The notes under the pieces are model-generated. The model did no database searches. It was given only the letters and a program-made list of their open reading frames with translations, and was not told the DNA's origin. Shown here piece after piece: positions 1 to 9,647 of a stretch of 43,782 bases of DNA. Source of the stretch: Flavobacteriales bacterium (GTDB lineage Bacteria; Bacteroidota; Bacteroidia; Flavobacteriales; Flavobacteriaceae); the NCBI GenBank assembly GCA_027065715.1, contig JAMONO010000049.1, positions 1 through 43,782 on the forward strand, in the 5' to 3' direction. Each line of letters opens with the position of its first letter. Positions within the stretch are counted from its first letter, which is position 1. The translations under genes were made by a program, and so were the position numbers.

Positions 1-110
1 TTTTATAGGGTTAAGTGAATAATTTTGTGCAAATATATAAAAAATACCCTAATATTTTTAACATTATTGGATTTTATTTTTTTTACAAACATCTTTTTCA
101 AAAGATTACT

Positions 111-118
111 TAACTTTG
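111..118 (+). promoter_or_regulatory. -7 promoter box for the phosphatase/NeuB operon
   Basis: TAACTTTG matches the Bacteroidota -7 consensus TAnnTTTG exactly and lies 17 bases before the ATG at 136. No TTG is found at the usual -33 distance. A second box, TAATTTTG, lies at 20-27. The 111-118 box sits inside the long ORF that starts at 25, which argues for the internal start at 136. Confidence 0.4.
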
Positions 119-135
119 TGTTCAAATATATATTG

Positions 136-660
136 ATGAAAATAAAACTTTTTATTACCGATATAGACGGTGTGTGGACTGACGGAGGAATGTATTACGG
201 CGATTCGCCCGAGTGTGAAATGAAAAAATTTAATACGTCCGACAGTGCCGGTGTGCTTTTTTTAAAATTGGCAAAAATAAAAACCGCCATTATAACAGGT
301 GAAAAAAGCAAAACGGTTCAAAGAAGGTATCTAAAACTCAAAATGGACGAACTTTTTATGGGGGTATCCGATAAGGTAACTGCTGCCGAATTTATTAAGA
401 ACAAATATGCTTTGACATGGAACGAAATAGCTTATATCGGCGATGATATCAATGATATTTTGTTGCTTAGAAAAGTGGGATTGAGTGCTTGTCCTTCATC
501 TGCCGAAGATTATATCAAAAAAGAAGTGGATTGGGTCTTGAGCAAAAAAGGCGGTGAAGGTGTTTTTAGAGAATTTGTTCAAAAATACTTACAACACGAA
601 AATATGTTGAAAGAAATTATCGACCGGTATTTATTCCAAATAGAAAACGAAAAAAAATGA
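136..660 (+). CDS. HAD-family sugar-phosphate phosphatase (KdsC / nonulosonate-9-phosphatase type)
   Basis: This 174-residue protein is a HAD phosphatase of the small, cap-less KdsC group, which removes phosphate from KDO-8-P or from 9-phosphorylated sialic-acid-like sugars in the cytoplasm. The nucleophile motif FITDIDGVWTDG (Asp9 and Asp11) opens the protein, and GDDINDILLL near residue 115 is the metal-binding motif. The ORF track starts at 25, but the first 37 residues are a poor hydrophobic AT-rich stretch; homologues begin right at the DxD strand and a -7 box lies at 111-118, so ATG 136 is preferred. The stop overlaps the next start by four bases (ATGA), so translation is coupled to the NeuB fusion. 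That context favours a nonulosonate 9-phosphate substrate over KDO-8-P, as in the Bacteroides KDN pathway. This is an inference; a role as the cell's KdsC remains possible because kdsA is also in the window. Confidence 0.85.
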   Translation: MKIKLFITDIDGVWTDGGMYYGDSPECEMKKFNTSDSAGVLFLKLAKIKTAIITGEKSKTVQRRYLKLKMDELFMGVSDKVTAAEFIKNKYALTWNEIAYIGDDINDILLLRKVGLSACPSSAEDYIKKEVDWVLSKKGGEGVFREFVQKYLQHENMLKEIIDRYLFQIENEKK

Positions 661-2411
661 AAAAAATAGCAATAATACAAGCCCGCATGCTCAGTAGCCG
701 GTTGCGGGGCAAGTCATTAATGTCTGTCAATGGCATACCGTTGTTATACAGGGTTATCCAATCCGTAAAAAATATCGGTATATTTGATGATATAATTGTA
801 GCAACAACCCGATTTGTAGCTGATGACCCGATAGAAGCGGCTTTGAAGGATTTTGCGCCCGGTGTTAAAGTTGTCCGAGGCGACTCGCAAGATGTTTTAA
901 ACCGGTTTGCCGAAGCCTTGCATAATTATCACGAAGAAGATATCTTAGCCCGTTTTACTGCTGACAATCCTATTTATAACAAACAAATTACCCGTTCGGT
1001 TTTCGATTTGCATCAAAAACAATCGGCGGATTATACCTATATTGACGGATTATCACCTCTGGCACCCGAATTTTTAAAAGTAGGTTTGATAAGAGAAGCC
1101 AATCGATTAACACAAGACGAGTTTGACCGTGAGCATGTTACGCCTTTTTTTAGAAAAAATGCTCAAAACTATAAAATCATAAAATTGCCAAAAAACTGGA
1201 AAGATTTGCGTCCCGAATTAAACCGATATTTGACAATTGATACCCGCGAACAGCTCGAAATCATCGAAAAAATGATGAAAACTTTGGATTTTGATACCCG
1301 TTCGCCTTATTTGAAAGATATTTATGATTTTTTGGAACGGGAAATCAAACCGGAAATATCCCGAAACAAATTTCATGTCTTGTTGGACGGAACACCCGTT
1401 GGCGAAGATTTACCTGCTTATATTGTTGCCGAAATTGGACAAAATCATAACGGAAGTATCGATTTGGCTAAACAATTAATTGATTTGGCGGTCGATGCCG
1501 GTGCCAATGCCGTAAAATTTCAAAAAAGAGACATGTCCTCGGAACTAACCAAAGCCGCTTTTGATAAACCTTACGATAATCCGAATTCGTTTGGAAAAAC
1601 CTACGGTGAACACAGATTGGCTTTGGAATTGAACGAAGAACAACATAAAGAATTAAAAGAGTATGCCCAAGCCAGAGGTATAACCTACTTTGTTACGCCA
1701 ACCGATATTCCTTCGGTTGAAATGATGGAACGTCTCGATGTCCCTTTTTACAAAGTTGCTTCGCGCGATCTGACCAACTTGCCTTTATTGAAACGACTCG
1801 CAAAGACCCGCAAACCCGTTATTATTTCAACCGGTATGGCAAGCCTCGAAGATATTGACGATGCTTTGGAAATCTTGGGTAAAGACAGAAAAGATATTAT
1901 TATTTTGCAGTGTATCTCTCAATATCCCGCCGATTTGGAACGGGTTAATTTGAAAGTGATGGATACGCTAAAACAAAAATACGGCAAAATTACCGGTTAC
2001 TCCGATCATACAACCGGTATGGTTGCAGCGGTAACAGCTTCGGTTTTAGGTGCTTCTGTTATTGAAAAACATATTACTTTAAATAAAGCCATGAAAGGCA
2101 GCGACCATGCAGGAAGTGCCGAAAAAGATGAATTTATGCAAATGATCAAATGCATCAGAGATGCGCGAAAAACTATCGGCGACGGAATTAAAACCATTGA
2201 CCCTGTTACCCAAGCCGCCAAAGAAAAATTGGCTCGTAGCCTGGTTAGTAAAATACCCATAAAGAAAGGAACCGTTTTGACCGAAGATATGCTTGTGTTA
2301 AAAAGTCCCGGAACCGGATTAAAATGGAAAGAAAAAGATATGATTTTGGGTAAAAAAGCAATTGTGGATATAGAAGCGGATGTAACTTTGCAAAAGAATT
2401 TTTTTGAATGA
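657..2411 (+). CDS. Fused SpsF-type cytidylyltransferase and NeuB-type nonulosonate synthase with SAF domain
   Basis: A 584-residue protein joining two activities normally on separate genes. Residues 1 to about 235 are an SpsF/CMP-sugar synthetase-like nucleotidyltransferase: IIQARMLSSRLRGKSL is the nucleotide-binding loop (families usually have RLPGK) and RFTADNPI is the metal-binding Asp region. Residues about 250-510 are a NeuB TIM barrel, starting IVAEIGQNHNG and containing GYSDHT and the IEKHIT strand, which condenses a hexosamine or mannose-type sugar (or its 6-phosphate) with phosphoenolpyruvate. Residues about 525-584 are the SAF/antifreeze-like lid (KIPIKKGTVLTEDML). With the upstream phosphatase this gives synthase, phosphatase and CMP-activation in two genes. 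The exact sugar (Neu5Ac, KDN, legionaminate or similar) cannot be read from sequence. No glycosyltransferase or epimerase is adjacent inside the window; the upstream side is cut off. Confidence 0.88.
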   Translation: MKKIAIIQARMLSSRLRGKSLMSVNGIPLLYRVIQSVKNIGIFDDIIVATTRFVADDPIEAALKDFAPGVKVVRGDSQDVLNRFAEALHNYHEEDILARFTADNPIYNKQITRSVFDLHQKQSADYTYIDGLSPLAPEFLKVGLIREANRLTQDEFDREHVTPFFRKNAQNYKIIKLPKNWKDLRPELNRYLTIDTREQLEIIEKMMKTLDFDTRSPYLKDIYDFLEREIKPEISRNKFHVLLDGTPVGEDLPAYIVAEIGQNHNGSIDLAKQLIDLAVDAGANAVKFQKRDMSSELTKAAFDKPYDNPNSFGKTYGEHRLALELNEEQHKELKEYAQARGITYFVTPTDIPSVEMMERLDVPFYKVASRDLTNLPLLKRLAKTRKPVIISTGMASLEDIDDALEILGKDRKDIIILQCISQYPADLERVNLKVMDTLKQKYGKITGYSDHTTGMVAAVTASVLGASVIEKHITLNKAMKGSDHAGSAEKDEFMQMIKCIRDARKTIGDGIKTIDPVTQAAKEKLARSLVSKIPIKKGTVLTEDMLVLKSPGTGLKWKEKDMILGKKAIVDIEADVTLQKNFFE

Positions 2412-2550
2412 AAGGAAAATAATTAATATTTTTCGGTTAATTTTTTACTTTAAATCTAAAAATAATCACCAATTGACCAATTTTAACAGATTTTTATAAA
2501 CTTACCGATTGCAATTTTTTACTTTTATAAGCAAATCAAAGATTTGTCTT

Positions 2551-5500
2551 ATGAAAAAATATATTTTGACTGCTTTTATCGGCGTATTTTTTTTGTTTTC
2601 GGGACGAGGACAAAATTCTGAAAATCTTTCAAAACTTTTAAAAGGAGTATCTATGCGCAATATCGGTCCGGCTTTTATGTCGGGGCGAATTGCCGATATC
2701 GCCATTCATCCCGAAAATCCTCATATTTGGTATGTAGCCGTAGGTTCGGGGGGTGTTTGGAAAACCGAAAACTCGGGCACCACTTGGCAGCCTGTATTTG
2801 ACCGACAAAAATCTTATTCGATAGGTTGTATAACAATTGACCCCAACAATCCGCATACCGTTTGGGTAGGAACCGGTGAGAACGTAGGAGGGCGACATGT
2901 GGGTTTTGGCGATGGAATTTATGTTTCTTATGACGATGGAAAAACCTGGCAAAATACCGGTTTAAAAAAATCGGAACACATATCGGAAATCATAGTGCAT
3001 CCGGACAATTCCGATATTATTTATGTCGCCGCCCAAGGACCGCTATGGTCCCCCGGAGGACAACGGGGTTTTTATAAATCTTCCGACGGAGGAAAAACAT
3101 GGAAAAAAACTCTGGGAGACGATATGTGGACAGGAGTTACCGATATAGCTATTGACCCGCGTAATCCCGACCGAATTTATGCTGCAACTTGGGAACGACA
3201 TCGCACTGTTGCCAACTATATGGGTGGCGGACAAAAGACAGCCGTTTACCGTTCGGAAGACGGAGGTGAAACCTGGAAGAAAATCATGAAGGGTATTAAC
3301 AGTAATAAAAACGGGAAAATAGGTATTGCCGTATCACCCGTTAATCCCGATGTTATTTATGCCGCCGTAGAACACAATCGCCGCAAAGGAGCTGTTTACA
3401 AATCGACCAATCGGGGCGAAAGTTGGGTAAAACAATCAGATGCCGTATCGGCAGCCACAGGCCCGCATTATTATCAAGAATTATACGTTAGTCCGCATCG
3501 TTTTGACCAAATTTATTTAGCCAATGTTCGTATGTTGGTTTCAAACGATGGCGGCAAGCACTTTATTCAAATGAAAGAAACTCATAAACATTCCGATAAT
3601 CATGTGTTAAAATTTAGAAAAGATGACCCCGAATATATGTTGGTAGGAACAGACGGCGGTTTATACGAGAGTTTTGACGGAGGTAAAAATTGGCGATTTA
3701 TCAACAACTTACCCGTAACCCAGTTTTACAAAATCGCTTTGGACGATACACAACCGTTTTATTATGTTTACGGTGGCACACAAGACAACAGTACGGAACG
3801 CGGTCCTTCGCGAACAGACAATTTGCACGGCATTGCCAATCGCGACTGGGAAGTGGTTTTATTTGCCGACGGACATCAACCGGCTACCGAACCCGGCAAT
3901 CCCGATATTGTTTATGCCGAATGGCAAGAAGGAAATTTGGTGCGAAAAGACATGAAAACCGGCGAAATGACTTATATTCAACCGCAACCGGCTGCCGGTG
4001 AACCTTTTGAACGCTTTAATTGGGACGCTCCTATATTGATAAGTCCCCACAATCCTCAACGAATTTATTACGCATCTTATCGGGTGTGGCGCTCCGATAA
4101 TCGCGGCGATGATTGGACAGCTGTATCGGGCGATTTAACTCAATATGATGAACGTTTTGATAAACCTATTATGGGCAAAAAACAAAGTTGGGATTCGCCT
4201 TGGGACGTTTATGCCATGTCCACCTTTCATACGATTACTTCTTTGGCAGAATCGCCCTTGCAAGAAGGTTTAATATATGCCGGAACCGACGACGGACTTA
4301 TTCAAGTAACAGATAACGGAGGTAAAACCTGGCGCAAAATACTAGTCAGTCAATTGCCCGGCGTACCCCTTCATGCTTTTGTCAATGATATTAAGGCGGA
4401 TTTGTTTGATAAAAATACCGTTTATGTAGCACTCGACAATCATAAAGAAGGTGATTTTACACCTTATCTTTATAAAAGTACCGATAAAGGAAAAACCTGG
4501 ATAAAAATTACGGGTAATTTAACCAAACCTTTGATTGTGTGGCGTTTGGTTCAAGATTATAAAAATCCGGATTTGTTGTTTATAGGAACGGAATTCGGCA
4601 TTTATGTCAGTGTAAACGGCGGAAAAAAATGGCATAAACTCAATACGCAAGCCAACATTTCTTTTCGTGATTTGGCTATAAAAAAAGACTATGACGATTT
4701 GGTAGGAGCAAGTTTTGGTCGTGGTATTTTTATTTTTGACGACTACGGTTTTTTGCGTGACATAACCTCCGAAAATTTAAAAAAACAAGCGGTTCTTTTT
4801 AAACCGCGTAATAGTTGGTGGTATTTTCAACGAGGTATATTGGGACGTGAAAAAAAAGGTAGCCAAGGAGCCGGTTATTTTTTGGCTCCCAATCCGCCAT
4901 ACGGAACTACTTTTACCTATTATTTGAAAAATACTTACAAGTCTTTGAAACAACAAAGACAAGACCAAGAACGAAAACGTGAAAAACAGCAGCTAAGTAT
5001 CGATTTTCCCGGGTGGGACAAATTAGATGAGGAAATGAACGAAGAAAAAATTAAAGTTTTTGTAAATATTTTGGGACAAGACAATCAAATAATAAATCGA
5101 ATTATTGCCAAAAATCAAAAAGGTTTTCACAGAGCAACTTGGAACCATACGCATTTTTCAAAATCACCTGCAATGCGTTCGCACGGAGCGGGTCAAAACG
5201 GAGGTGTGCGTGTTGCTCCCGGAACCTATGGTGCATATTTGAGTGTGGTGTTACCAAACGGAGAGGAACAAATTTTGTCTGATACCGTTTCATTTAAGCT
5301 AAAAAGATTGTATAAAGGAAGTTTAAAAGGAAAAAATCTAAAAGAAGTTACAACTTTTTGGCAAGAAGTTGACGATTTGCGTAGTCAAATCAGACTGTTG
5401 GATAAGGATTTTGACAGGCAAAAGAAAGCGTATGAAATAATGAATGAAGCTTATTTTAGGGCTCGTAAAAATGATGCAAGTATATTGAAAACATTGCGCA

Positions 5501-5802
5501 ATCTGCATAAAAAAATGTTAGCCTTGGAAAAACGTTTGACGGGTAGTCCGGCAAAAAACGAAGTAGGTGAAAAAAATATGCCGGGCTTGTTTTATCGATT
5601 GAACAAATTAAACATGAATACGCGTATGTCGTCATACGGACCTACCGGCACCGATTTGAAAACTTTGAAAATAGTTCGCGATGAATATCAAAACGTAAAA
5701 AATCAGTTACAAATCAACCGAAAGCAATTAGTTCAATTGAAGAAACGAATGACACAACTCGATATTCCGTTGATTGATATGGAATTGTGCCCGAAACCTT
5801 AA
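2551..5802 (+). CDS. Large secreted Asp-box (BNR/sortilin-like) beta-propeller protein
   Basis: The chosen start at 2551 gives MKKYILTAFIGVFFLFSG, a clean signal peptide; the track start at 2509 adds 14 residues without merit. The mature protein carries about eleven Asp-box motifs of the form SxDxGxxW, for example SYDDGKTW, SSDGGKTW, SEDGGETW, TDNGGKTW and STDKGKTW, spread over roughly residues 50-740, enough for two beta-propellers. The last 250 residues are charged and partly helical. The family is commonly annotated as glycosyl hydrolase or VPS10/sortilin-like, but no catalytic residues for a glycosidase can be assigned, so the activity is unknown. No T9SS sorting domain is seen at the C-terminus (ends MELCPKP), so it is probably periplasmic or outer-membrane associated. 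It is a single gene, ending at a strong hairpin shared with the convergent secA. Confidence 0.85.
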   Translation: MKKYILTAFIGVFFLFSGRGQNSENLSKLLKGVSMRNIGPAFMSGRIADIAIHPENPHIWYVAVGSGGVWKTENSGTTWQPVFDRQKSYSIGCITIDPNNPHTVWVGTGENVGGRHVGFGDGIYVSYDDGKTWQNTGLKKSEHISEIIVHPDNSDIIYVAAQGPLWSPGGQRGFYKSSDGGKTWKKTLGDDMWTGVTDIAIDPRNPDRIYAATWERHRTVANYMGGGQKTAVYRSEDGGETWKKIMKGINSNKNGKIGIAVSPVNPDVIYAAVEHNRRKGAVYKSTNRGESWVKQSDAVSAATGPHYYQELYVSPHRFDQIYLANVRMLVSNDGGKHFIQMKETHKHSDNHVLKFRKDDPEYMLVGTDGGLYESFDGGKNWRFINNLPVTQFYKIALDDTQPFYYVYGGTQDNSTERGPSRTDNLHGIANRDWEVVLFADGHQPATEPGNPDIVYAEWQEGNLVRKDMKTGEMTYIQPQPAAGEPFERFNWDAPILISPHNPQRIYYASYRVWRSDNRGDDWTAVSGDLTQYDERFDKPIMGKKQSWDSPWDVYAMSTFHTITSLAESPLQEGLIYAGTDDGLIQVTDNGGKTWRKILVSQLPGVPLHAFVNDIKADLFDKNTVYVALDNHKEGDFTPYLYKSTDKGKTWIKITGNLTKPLIVWRLVQDYKNPDLLFIGTEFGIYVSVNGGKKWHKLNTQANISFRDLAIKKDYDDLVGASFGRGIFIFDDYGFLRDITSENLKKQAVLFKPRNSWWYFQRGILGREKKGSQGAGYFLAPNPPYGTTFTYYLKNTYKSLKQQRQDQERKREKQQLSIDFPGWDKLDEEMNEEKIKVFVNILGQDNQIINRIIAKNQKGFHRATWNHTHFSKSPAMRSHGAGQNGGVRVAPGTYGAYLSVVLPNGEEQILSDTVSFKLKRLYKGSLKGKNLKEVTTFWQEVDDLRSQIRLLDKDFDRQKKAYEIMNEAYFRARKNDASILKTLRNLHKKMLALEKRLTGSPAKNEVGEKNMPGLFYRLNKLNMNTRMSSYGPTGTDLKTLKIVRDEYQNVKNQLQINRKQLVQLKKRMTQLDIPLIDMELCPKP

Positions 5803-5818
5803 AGATGTATAGAGTTGT

Positions 5819-5868
5819 AATACCAAATTGGTTTATGTTTCGGGCTAAAAATAAACCAATTTGGTATT
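5819..5868. terminator. Bidirectional terminator between propeller gene and secA
   Basis: A perfect 18-base inverted repeat (AATACCAAATTGGTTTAT and its complement) with a 14-base loop fills the 73-base gap between two convergent genes. It lacks GC-rich stem content but is long and exact, so it could stop transcription from both sides. Confidence 0.75.
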
Positions 5869-5875
5869 ATTAGTC

Positions 5876-8800
5876 TCAGTTGTCTTGTATAACCCATTCG
5901 CCACTATCTAACAAAGTGCGGGCTTTTTTGTATTTGATTTGTTTTTTTTCACCGTTGTTTACATTCATAATGGTAACAATTTCATTACGTCCGTAAGTTT
6001 TTCCTTTTCTGATAGGTGAAGTGATTTCTTGTCGTTGTCCGCCCTGCATGGCTTGTCGGTTGTTTGCCGCCATTTCTTCCAATGAAGGTATGTTGTCGGT
6101 ACGACTTTCTCTTAGTTTTTGTTTGGGGCGACGAGTTTGACGGGCTTCACGTACTTGATTAGGGTCTTGTGTAGGTAAATCGCCTTTAAACAAAAACGAT
6201 AAAACATCTTTGTTCACTTTGTCCAGCATGTTTCTAAACAGTTCAAAAGCTTCAAATTTGTATATCAATACCGGATCTTTTTGTTCGTAAGATGCCATTT
6301 GCACAGATGTTTTCAATTGATCCATTTTGTGCAAGTGTTCTTTCCAAGCTTCATCGATAATAGCCAAAGTTATGTTTTTTTCAAAATCGTCCACCAATTT
6401 TTTTCCTTGCGATTCGTAAGCTTCTTTTAGGTCAGTGGTTACTTTTATTTCGCGGGTTCCGTCGGTAAAAGGCACGACAATTCTTTTATAACGGTCGCCT
6501 TCGTTTTCATAAACTTCTTTGATGACAGGGAAGGCAATTTGAGCCGAACGGGCTATTTTGTCTCGATAATGTTGTGTTGCCACTTCAAAAACTTTATTGA
6601 CAATTTCATGGTCGGATAAATACAAAAATTGTTCTTTGTCAATAGGAGCATCGATGGCAAAAGTAGTAATGAGTTCTTGTGCAAACTCATCGTAGTTTTT
6701 GGTGGGTTTTGTTTTTTCGACTATGGCTTGAATGGCTTCGTATATCATATTGGATATATCGACTTTGAGTCTTTCGCCATGTAGTGCATGACGACGCCGT
6801 TTATAAACCAATTCGCGTTGTGCGTTCATTACGTCGTCGTATTCGAGTAATCTTTTACGAATGCCGAAATTGTTTTCTTCAACTTTTTTTTGGGCTCTTT
6901 CTATTGATTTTGAGATCATGGGGTGTTGGATAACATCACCTTCTTTCATGCCCATTCGGTCCATTATTTTGGCTATTTTTTCGGATCCGAACAAACGCAT
7001 CAAATTGTCTTCCAACGATACGTAGAATTGCGACGAACCGGGGTCTCCTTGACGTCCGGCGCGACCACGTAGCTGTCTGTCCACTCTTCGCGAGTCGTGT
7101 CGTTCGGTTCCTATTATTGCCAGACCGCCTGCTTTTATTACTTCGGGCGATAATTTGATGTCGGTTCCACGACCTGCCATATTGGTGGCAATGGTTACGA
7201 CTCCCGGATTGCCGGCTTCGGCAACTATTTCGGCTTCGCGTTTGTGGTGCTTGGCGTTCAATACATTGTGAGGTATCTTGACGTAGTGCAACATTTTGCT
7301 CAAAAGTTCGGAAGTTTCGACCGAAGTGGTTCCGACCAATACGGGTCTGCCTTGTTCGGTGAGTTCTTTTATTTCTTGAATAATGGCATTGTATTTTTCG
7401 CGTTTGGTTTTGTATATTTTGTCGTCTTTGTCGATACGAGCCAAAGGTTTGTTGGTAGGCACTTCGACTACGTCGAGTTTGTAAATATCCCAAAATTCGC
7501 CTGCTTCGGTAATGGCGGTTCCTGTCATACCTGCCAATTTGCGATACATACGGAAAAAGTTTTGCAGTGTAACCGTTGCATAGGTTTGGGTGGCGTCTTC
7601 AATTTTGACATTTTCTTTGGCTTCAATGGCTTGATGTAGTCCGTCGGAATAACGTCGTCCGTCCATGATACGACCGGTTTGTTCATCGACAATTTTTACT
7701 TGTCCGTCCATAACGACGTATTCAACGTCTTTTTCAAACAAGGTATAAGCTTTGAGCAACTGATTTAAGGTATGCAAGCGTTCGCTTTTGGCGGCATATT
7801 CTCTAAACAGTTGGTCTTTTTTCTTGGCTTTTTCTGCGGGTTCGTCGTCCGATTTATCAATTTTTCCGATTTCTTCGCTGATATTGGGTAAGATAAAAAA
7901 GTCGGGTGCGGTATCTTTGGATAAAAATTCGACACCTTTGTCTGTGAGTTCAATCGAATTGTTTTTTTCGTCAATAACAAACAACAACTCTTCATCTACC
8001 TGTGGCATCAGTGCGTTGTTGTTTTCCATATATTTTGATTCGGTTTTTTGCAACAATTGTTTGACTCCTTCTTCGCTTAAAAATTTGATAAGAGCATGGT
8101 TTTTGGGTAAACCTCTGTAAACGCGTAACAGGTGAAATCCGCCTTCTTTGGTATTGCCTTCTTTGATAAGTTTTTTTGCCAAAGTAAGTTCTTTGAGCAT
8201 GTTTTTCTTTTGTTCTTGATAAATTTTTTCGATAAAGGGTTTGAGTTCGTTAAATTCATGCCGGTCGCCTTGTTCTACGGGACCTGAAATAATTAAAGGG
8301 GTTCGAGCGTCGTCTATTAAAACCGAATCGACTTCATCGACTATGGCATAGTTGTGTTCGCGTTGCACCAAATCGTCAATGGTATGAGCCATATTGTCGC
8401 GCAGGTAGTCAAATCCGAATTCGTTGTTGGTTCCGTAAGTGATGTCGGCGGTATAGGCTTTGCGTCGTTGGGGGGTATTGGGTTTGTGTCGATCTATACA
8501 ATCTACTCGTAATCCCAGGAACTCAAAAATGGGTCCCATCCAAGCGGCGTCTCGTTTTGCCAAATAGTCGTTTACGGTTACCAAATGGGCACCGCGACCG
8601 GGGAGTGCGTTGAGGTAAAGTGGCAGGGTGGCTACCAGCGTTTTACCTTCACCGGTCATCATTTCGGCTATTTTTCCTTGATGCAGAACAATACCTCCTA
8701 GTATTTGTACGTCGTAGTGCACCATATCCCATACTACTTCTTTGCCTTCTGCATTCCAACGATTTTTCCAAATGGTTTTGTTGTCGTTTATCGTAATGTA

Positions 8801-9235
8801 TTCGCGGGTTGCCGACAGTTCTCTGTCCAAAGGTGTGGTGGTTACTTCCAGTTCTTCGTTTTCTTTAAAACGACGGGCGGTTTCGCGCACTACGGCAAAA
8901 GCTTCGGGAAGTATGTCATTTAGAACTTTTTCTTCTATTTTGTATATTTCATCTTCGAGTTTGTCTATTTGGTCGTAAATTTCTTCTCGTGCTTCCAAGT
9001 TGTTTTCTTGTTCGGCTTTTAGACGCAAGTCGTTTTGTTGTTTTCTAAGGTCGGCGGTTGCATCTTTTATTTGATTTCTAAATTCTTGGGTTTTGTTTCG
9101 GAGTTCGTCCAACGAGAGTTGTTTTAAGGCGTTGCCAAAGTCGTTTACTTTGTTTAACAGCGGTTGCATTTGTTTGATGTCTTTGGATTTTTTATCGCCC
9201 AAAAATACTTTTAAAAGAGAATTGACTATCTTCAT
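5876..9235 (-). CDS. secA: Preprotein translocase ATPase SecA
   Basis: SecA powers export of unfolded proteins through SecYEG. The 1119-residue protein is about 200 residues longer than the E. coli enzyme. Visible landmarks are Walker A MMTGEGKT near residue 193-199, the DEVD box at 300-303 followed by SVLIDDARTPLIISGP, the second-helicase-domain motif TNMAGRGTDIKL, and the QLRGRAGRQGDPG arginine-finger motif. Extra length comes from an insert after ISGP (about residues 320-470) typical of Bacteroidota. The C-terminus (RTLLDSGEWVIQDN) has no CxCxSG zinc motif, so SecB/lipid binding by that tail is absent, as I recall for flavobacterial SecA. It has its own transcription unit: a terminator separates it from the DUF2795 gene upstream and a shared hairpin lies downstream. 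Confidence 0.98.
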   Translation of the reverse strand: MKIVNSLLKVFLGDKKSKDIKQMQPLLNKVNDFGNALKQLSLDELRNKTQEFRNQIKDATADLRKQQNDLRLKAEQENNLEAREEIYDQIDKLEDEIYKIEEKVLNDILPEAFAVVRETARRFKENEELEVTTTPLDRELSATREYITINDNKTIWKNRWNAEGKEVVWDMVHYDVQILGGIVLHQGKIAEMMTGEGKTLVATLPLYLNALPGRGAHLVTVNDYLAKRDAAWMGPIFEFLGLRVDCIDRHKPNTPQRRKAYTADITYGTNNEFGFDYLRDNMAHTIDDLVQREHNYAIVDEVDSVLIDDARTPLIISGPVEQGDRHEFNELKPFIEKIYQEQKKNMLKELTLAKKLIKEGNTKEGGFHLLRVYRGLPKNHALIKFLSEEGVKQLLQKTESKYMENNNALMPQVDEELLFVIDEKNNSIELTDKGVEFLSKDTAPDFFILPNISEEIGKIDKSDDEPAEKAKKKDQLFREYAAKSERLHTLNQLLKAYTLFEKDVEYVVMDGQVKIVDEQTGRIMDGRRYSDGLHQAIEAKENVKIEDATQTYATVTLQNFFRMYRKLAGMTGTAITEAGEFWDIYKLDVVEVPTNKPLARIDKDDKIYKTKREKYNAIIQEIKELTEQGRPVLVGTTSVETSELLSKMLHYVKIPHNVLNAKHHKREAEIVAEAGNPGVVTIATNMAGRGTDIKLSPEVIKAGGLAIIGTERHDSRRVDRQLRGRAGRQGDPGSSQFYVSLEDNLMRLFGSEKIAKIMDRMGMKEGDVIQHPMISKSIERAQKKVEENNFGIRKRLLEYDDVMNAQRELVYKRRRHALHGERLKVDISNMIYEAIQAIVEKTKPTKNYDEFAQELITTFAIDAPIDKEQFLYLSDHEIVNKVFEVATQHYRDKIARSAQIAFPVIKEVYENEGDRYKRIVVPFTDGTREIKVTTDLKEAYESQGKKLVDDFEKNITLAIIDEAWKEHLHKMDQLKTSVQMASYEQKDPVLIYKFEAFELFRNMLDKVNKDVLSFLFKGDLPTQDPNQVREARQTRRPKQKLRESRTDNIPSLEEMAANNRQAMQGGQRQEITSPIRKGKTYGRNEIVTIMNVNNGEKKQIKYKKARTLLDSGEWVIQDN

Positions 9236-9337
9236 TAGTTTGAAAGTTTTTTGTTAAAAAGTTTATTCATAAACAGTACCATGCCTTTAAAAGGTGACAA
9301 ATATGCAGGTAAAGTGTTGAAATAAATTTTATGGTTT

Positions 9338-9345
9338 CAAAAATA
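9338..9345 (-). promoter_or_regulatory. Possible -7 box for secA
   Basis: On the minus strand this reads TATTTTTG, an exact TAnnTTTG. It would give a leader of about 95 bases before secA. No TTG is seen at the right distance upstream, and it abuts the terminator at 9351-9376, so support is modest. Confidence 0.3.
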
Positions 9346-9350
9346 TAAAA

Positions 9351-9376
9351 AAAAAGTCTCTTTTGGGAGACTTTTT
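9351..9376 (-). terminator. Intrinsic terminator after the DUF2795 gene
   Basis: AAAAAGTCTC and GAGACTTTTT pair around a six-base loop, and on the minus strand the stem is followed by a run of T. It sits 26 bases past the DUF2795 stop and isolates that gene from secA. Confidence 0.85.
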
Positions 9377-9401
9377 AGTATTTATTAACGTAAAAACGTT
9401 T

Positions 9402-9623
9402 TTAGTATTCATCTTCGTTCCAAAGAAAATCTTCTTCGGTCGGATAATCGGGCCAAATATCTTGAATGGTTTCAAATACTTCTTCTTCTTCTTCAATTTC
9501 TTGCAGGTTTTCAACCACTTCAAGAGGTGCGCCGGTTCTGATAGCATAATCTATCAGTTCGTCTTTTGTTGCAGGCCATGGGGCGTCACTTAAATAAGAA
9601 GCTAGTTCTAATGTCCAATACAT
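9402..9623 (-). CDS. DUF2795 small acidic protein
   Basis: A 73-residue soluble, strongly acidic protein starting MYWTLELASYLSDAPWPATKDELIDYA. The sequence matches the conserved DUF2795 family that is nearly universal in flavobacteria; the function is unknown. The first half forms the predicted helical DUF2795 fold, and the tail is rich in Glu and Asp (EIEEEEEVFE). It is flanked by its own promoter (9648-9678) and terminator (9351-9376), so it is expressed alone as a short message. The long ORFs on the other frames here are shadows. Confidence 0.88.
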   Translation of the reverse strand: MYWTLELASYLSDAPWPATKDELIDYAIRTGAPLEVVENLQEIEEEEEVFETIQDIWPDYPTEEDFLWNEDEY

Positions 9624-9647
9624 AGTCTATAAATTTTTAAAAGTTGG

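Noticed and set aside
25-135. N-terminal extension of the HAD phosphatase ORF from ATG 25
   Set aside because: The extra 37 residues are AT-rich hydrophobic filler, a -7 box sits within them, and HAD proteins of this type start at the DxD strand.
6936-7493. 185-residue Arg/Gln/Ser-rich ORF in secA, same strand
   Set aside because: Alternate-frame shadow with composition unlike any protein here.
7244-7639. 131-residue ORF and similar long frames opposite secA
   Set aside because: Shadow of the strongly conserved SecA coding strand; biased Phe/Val/Gly composition.
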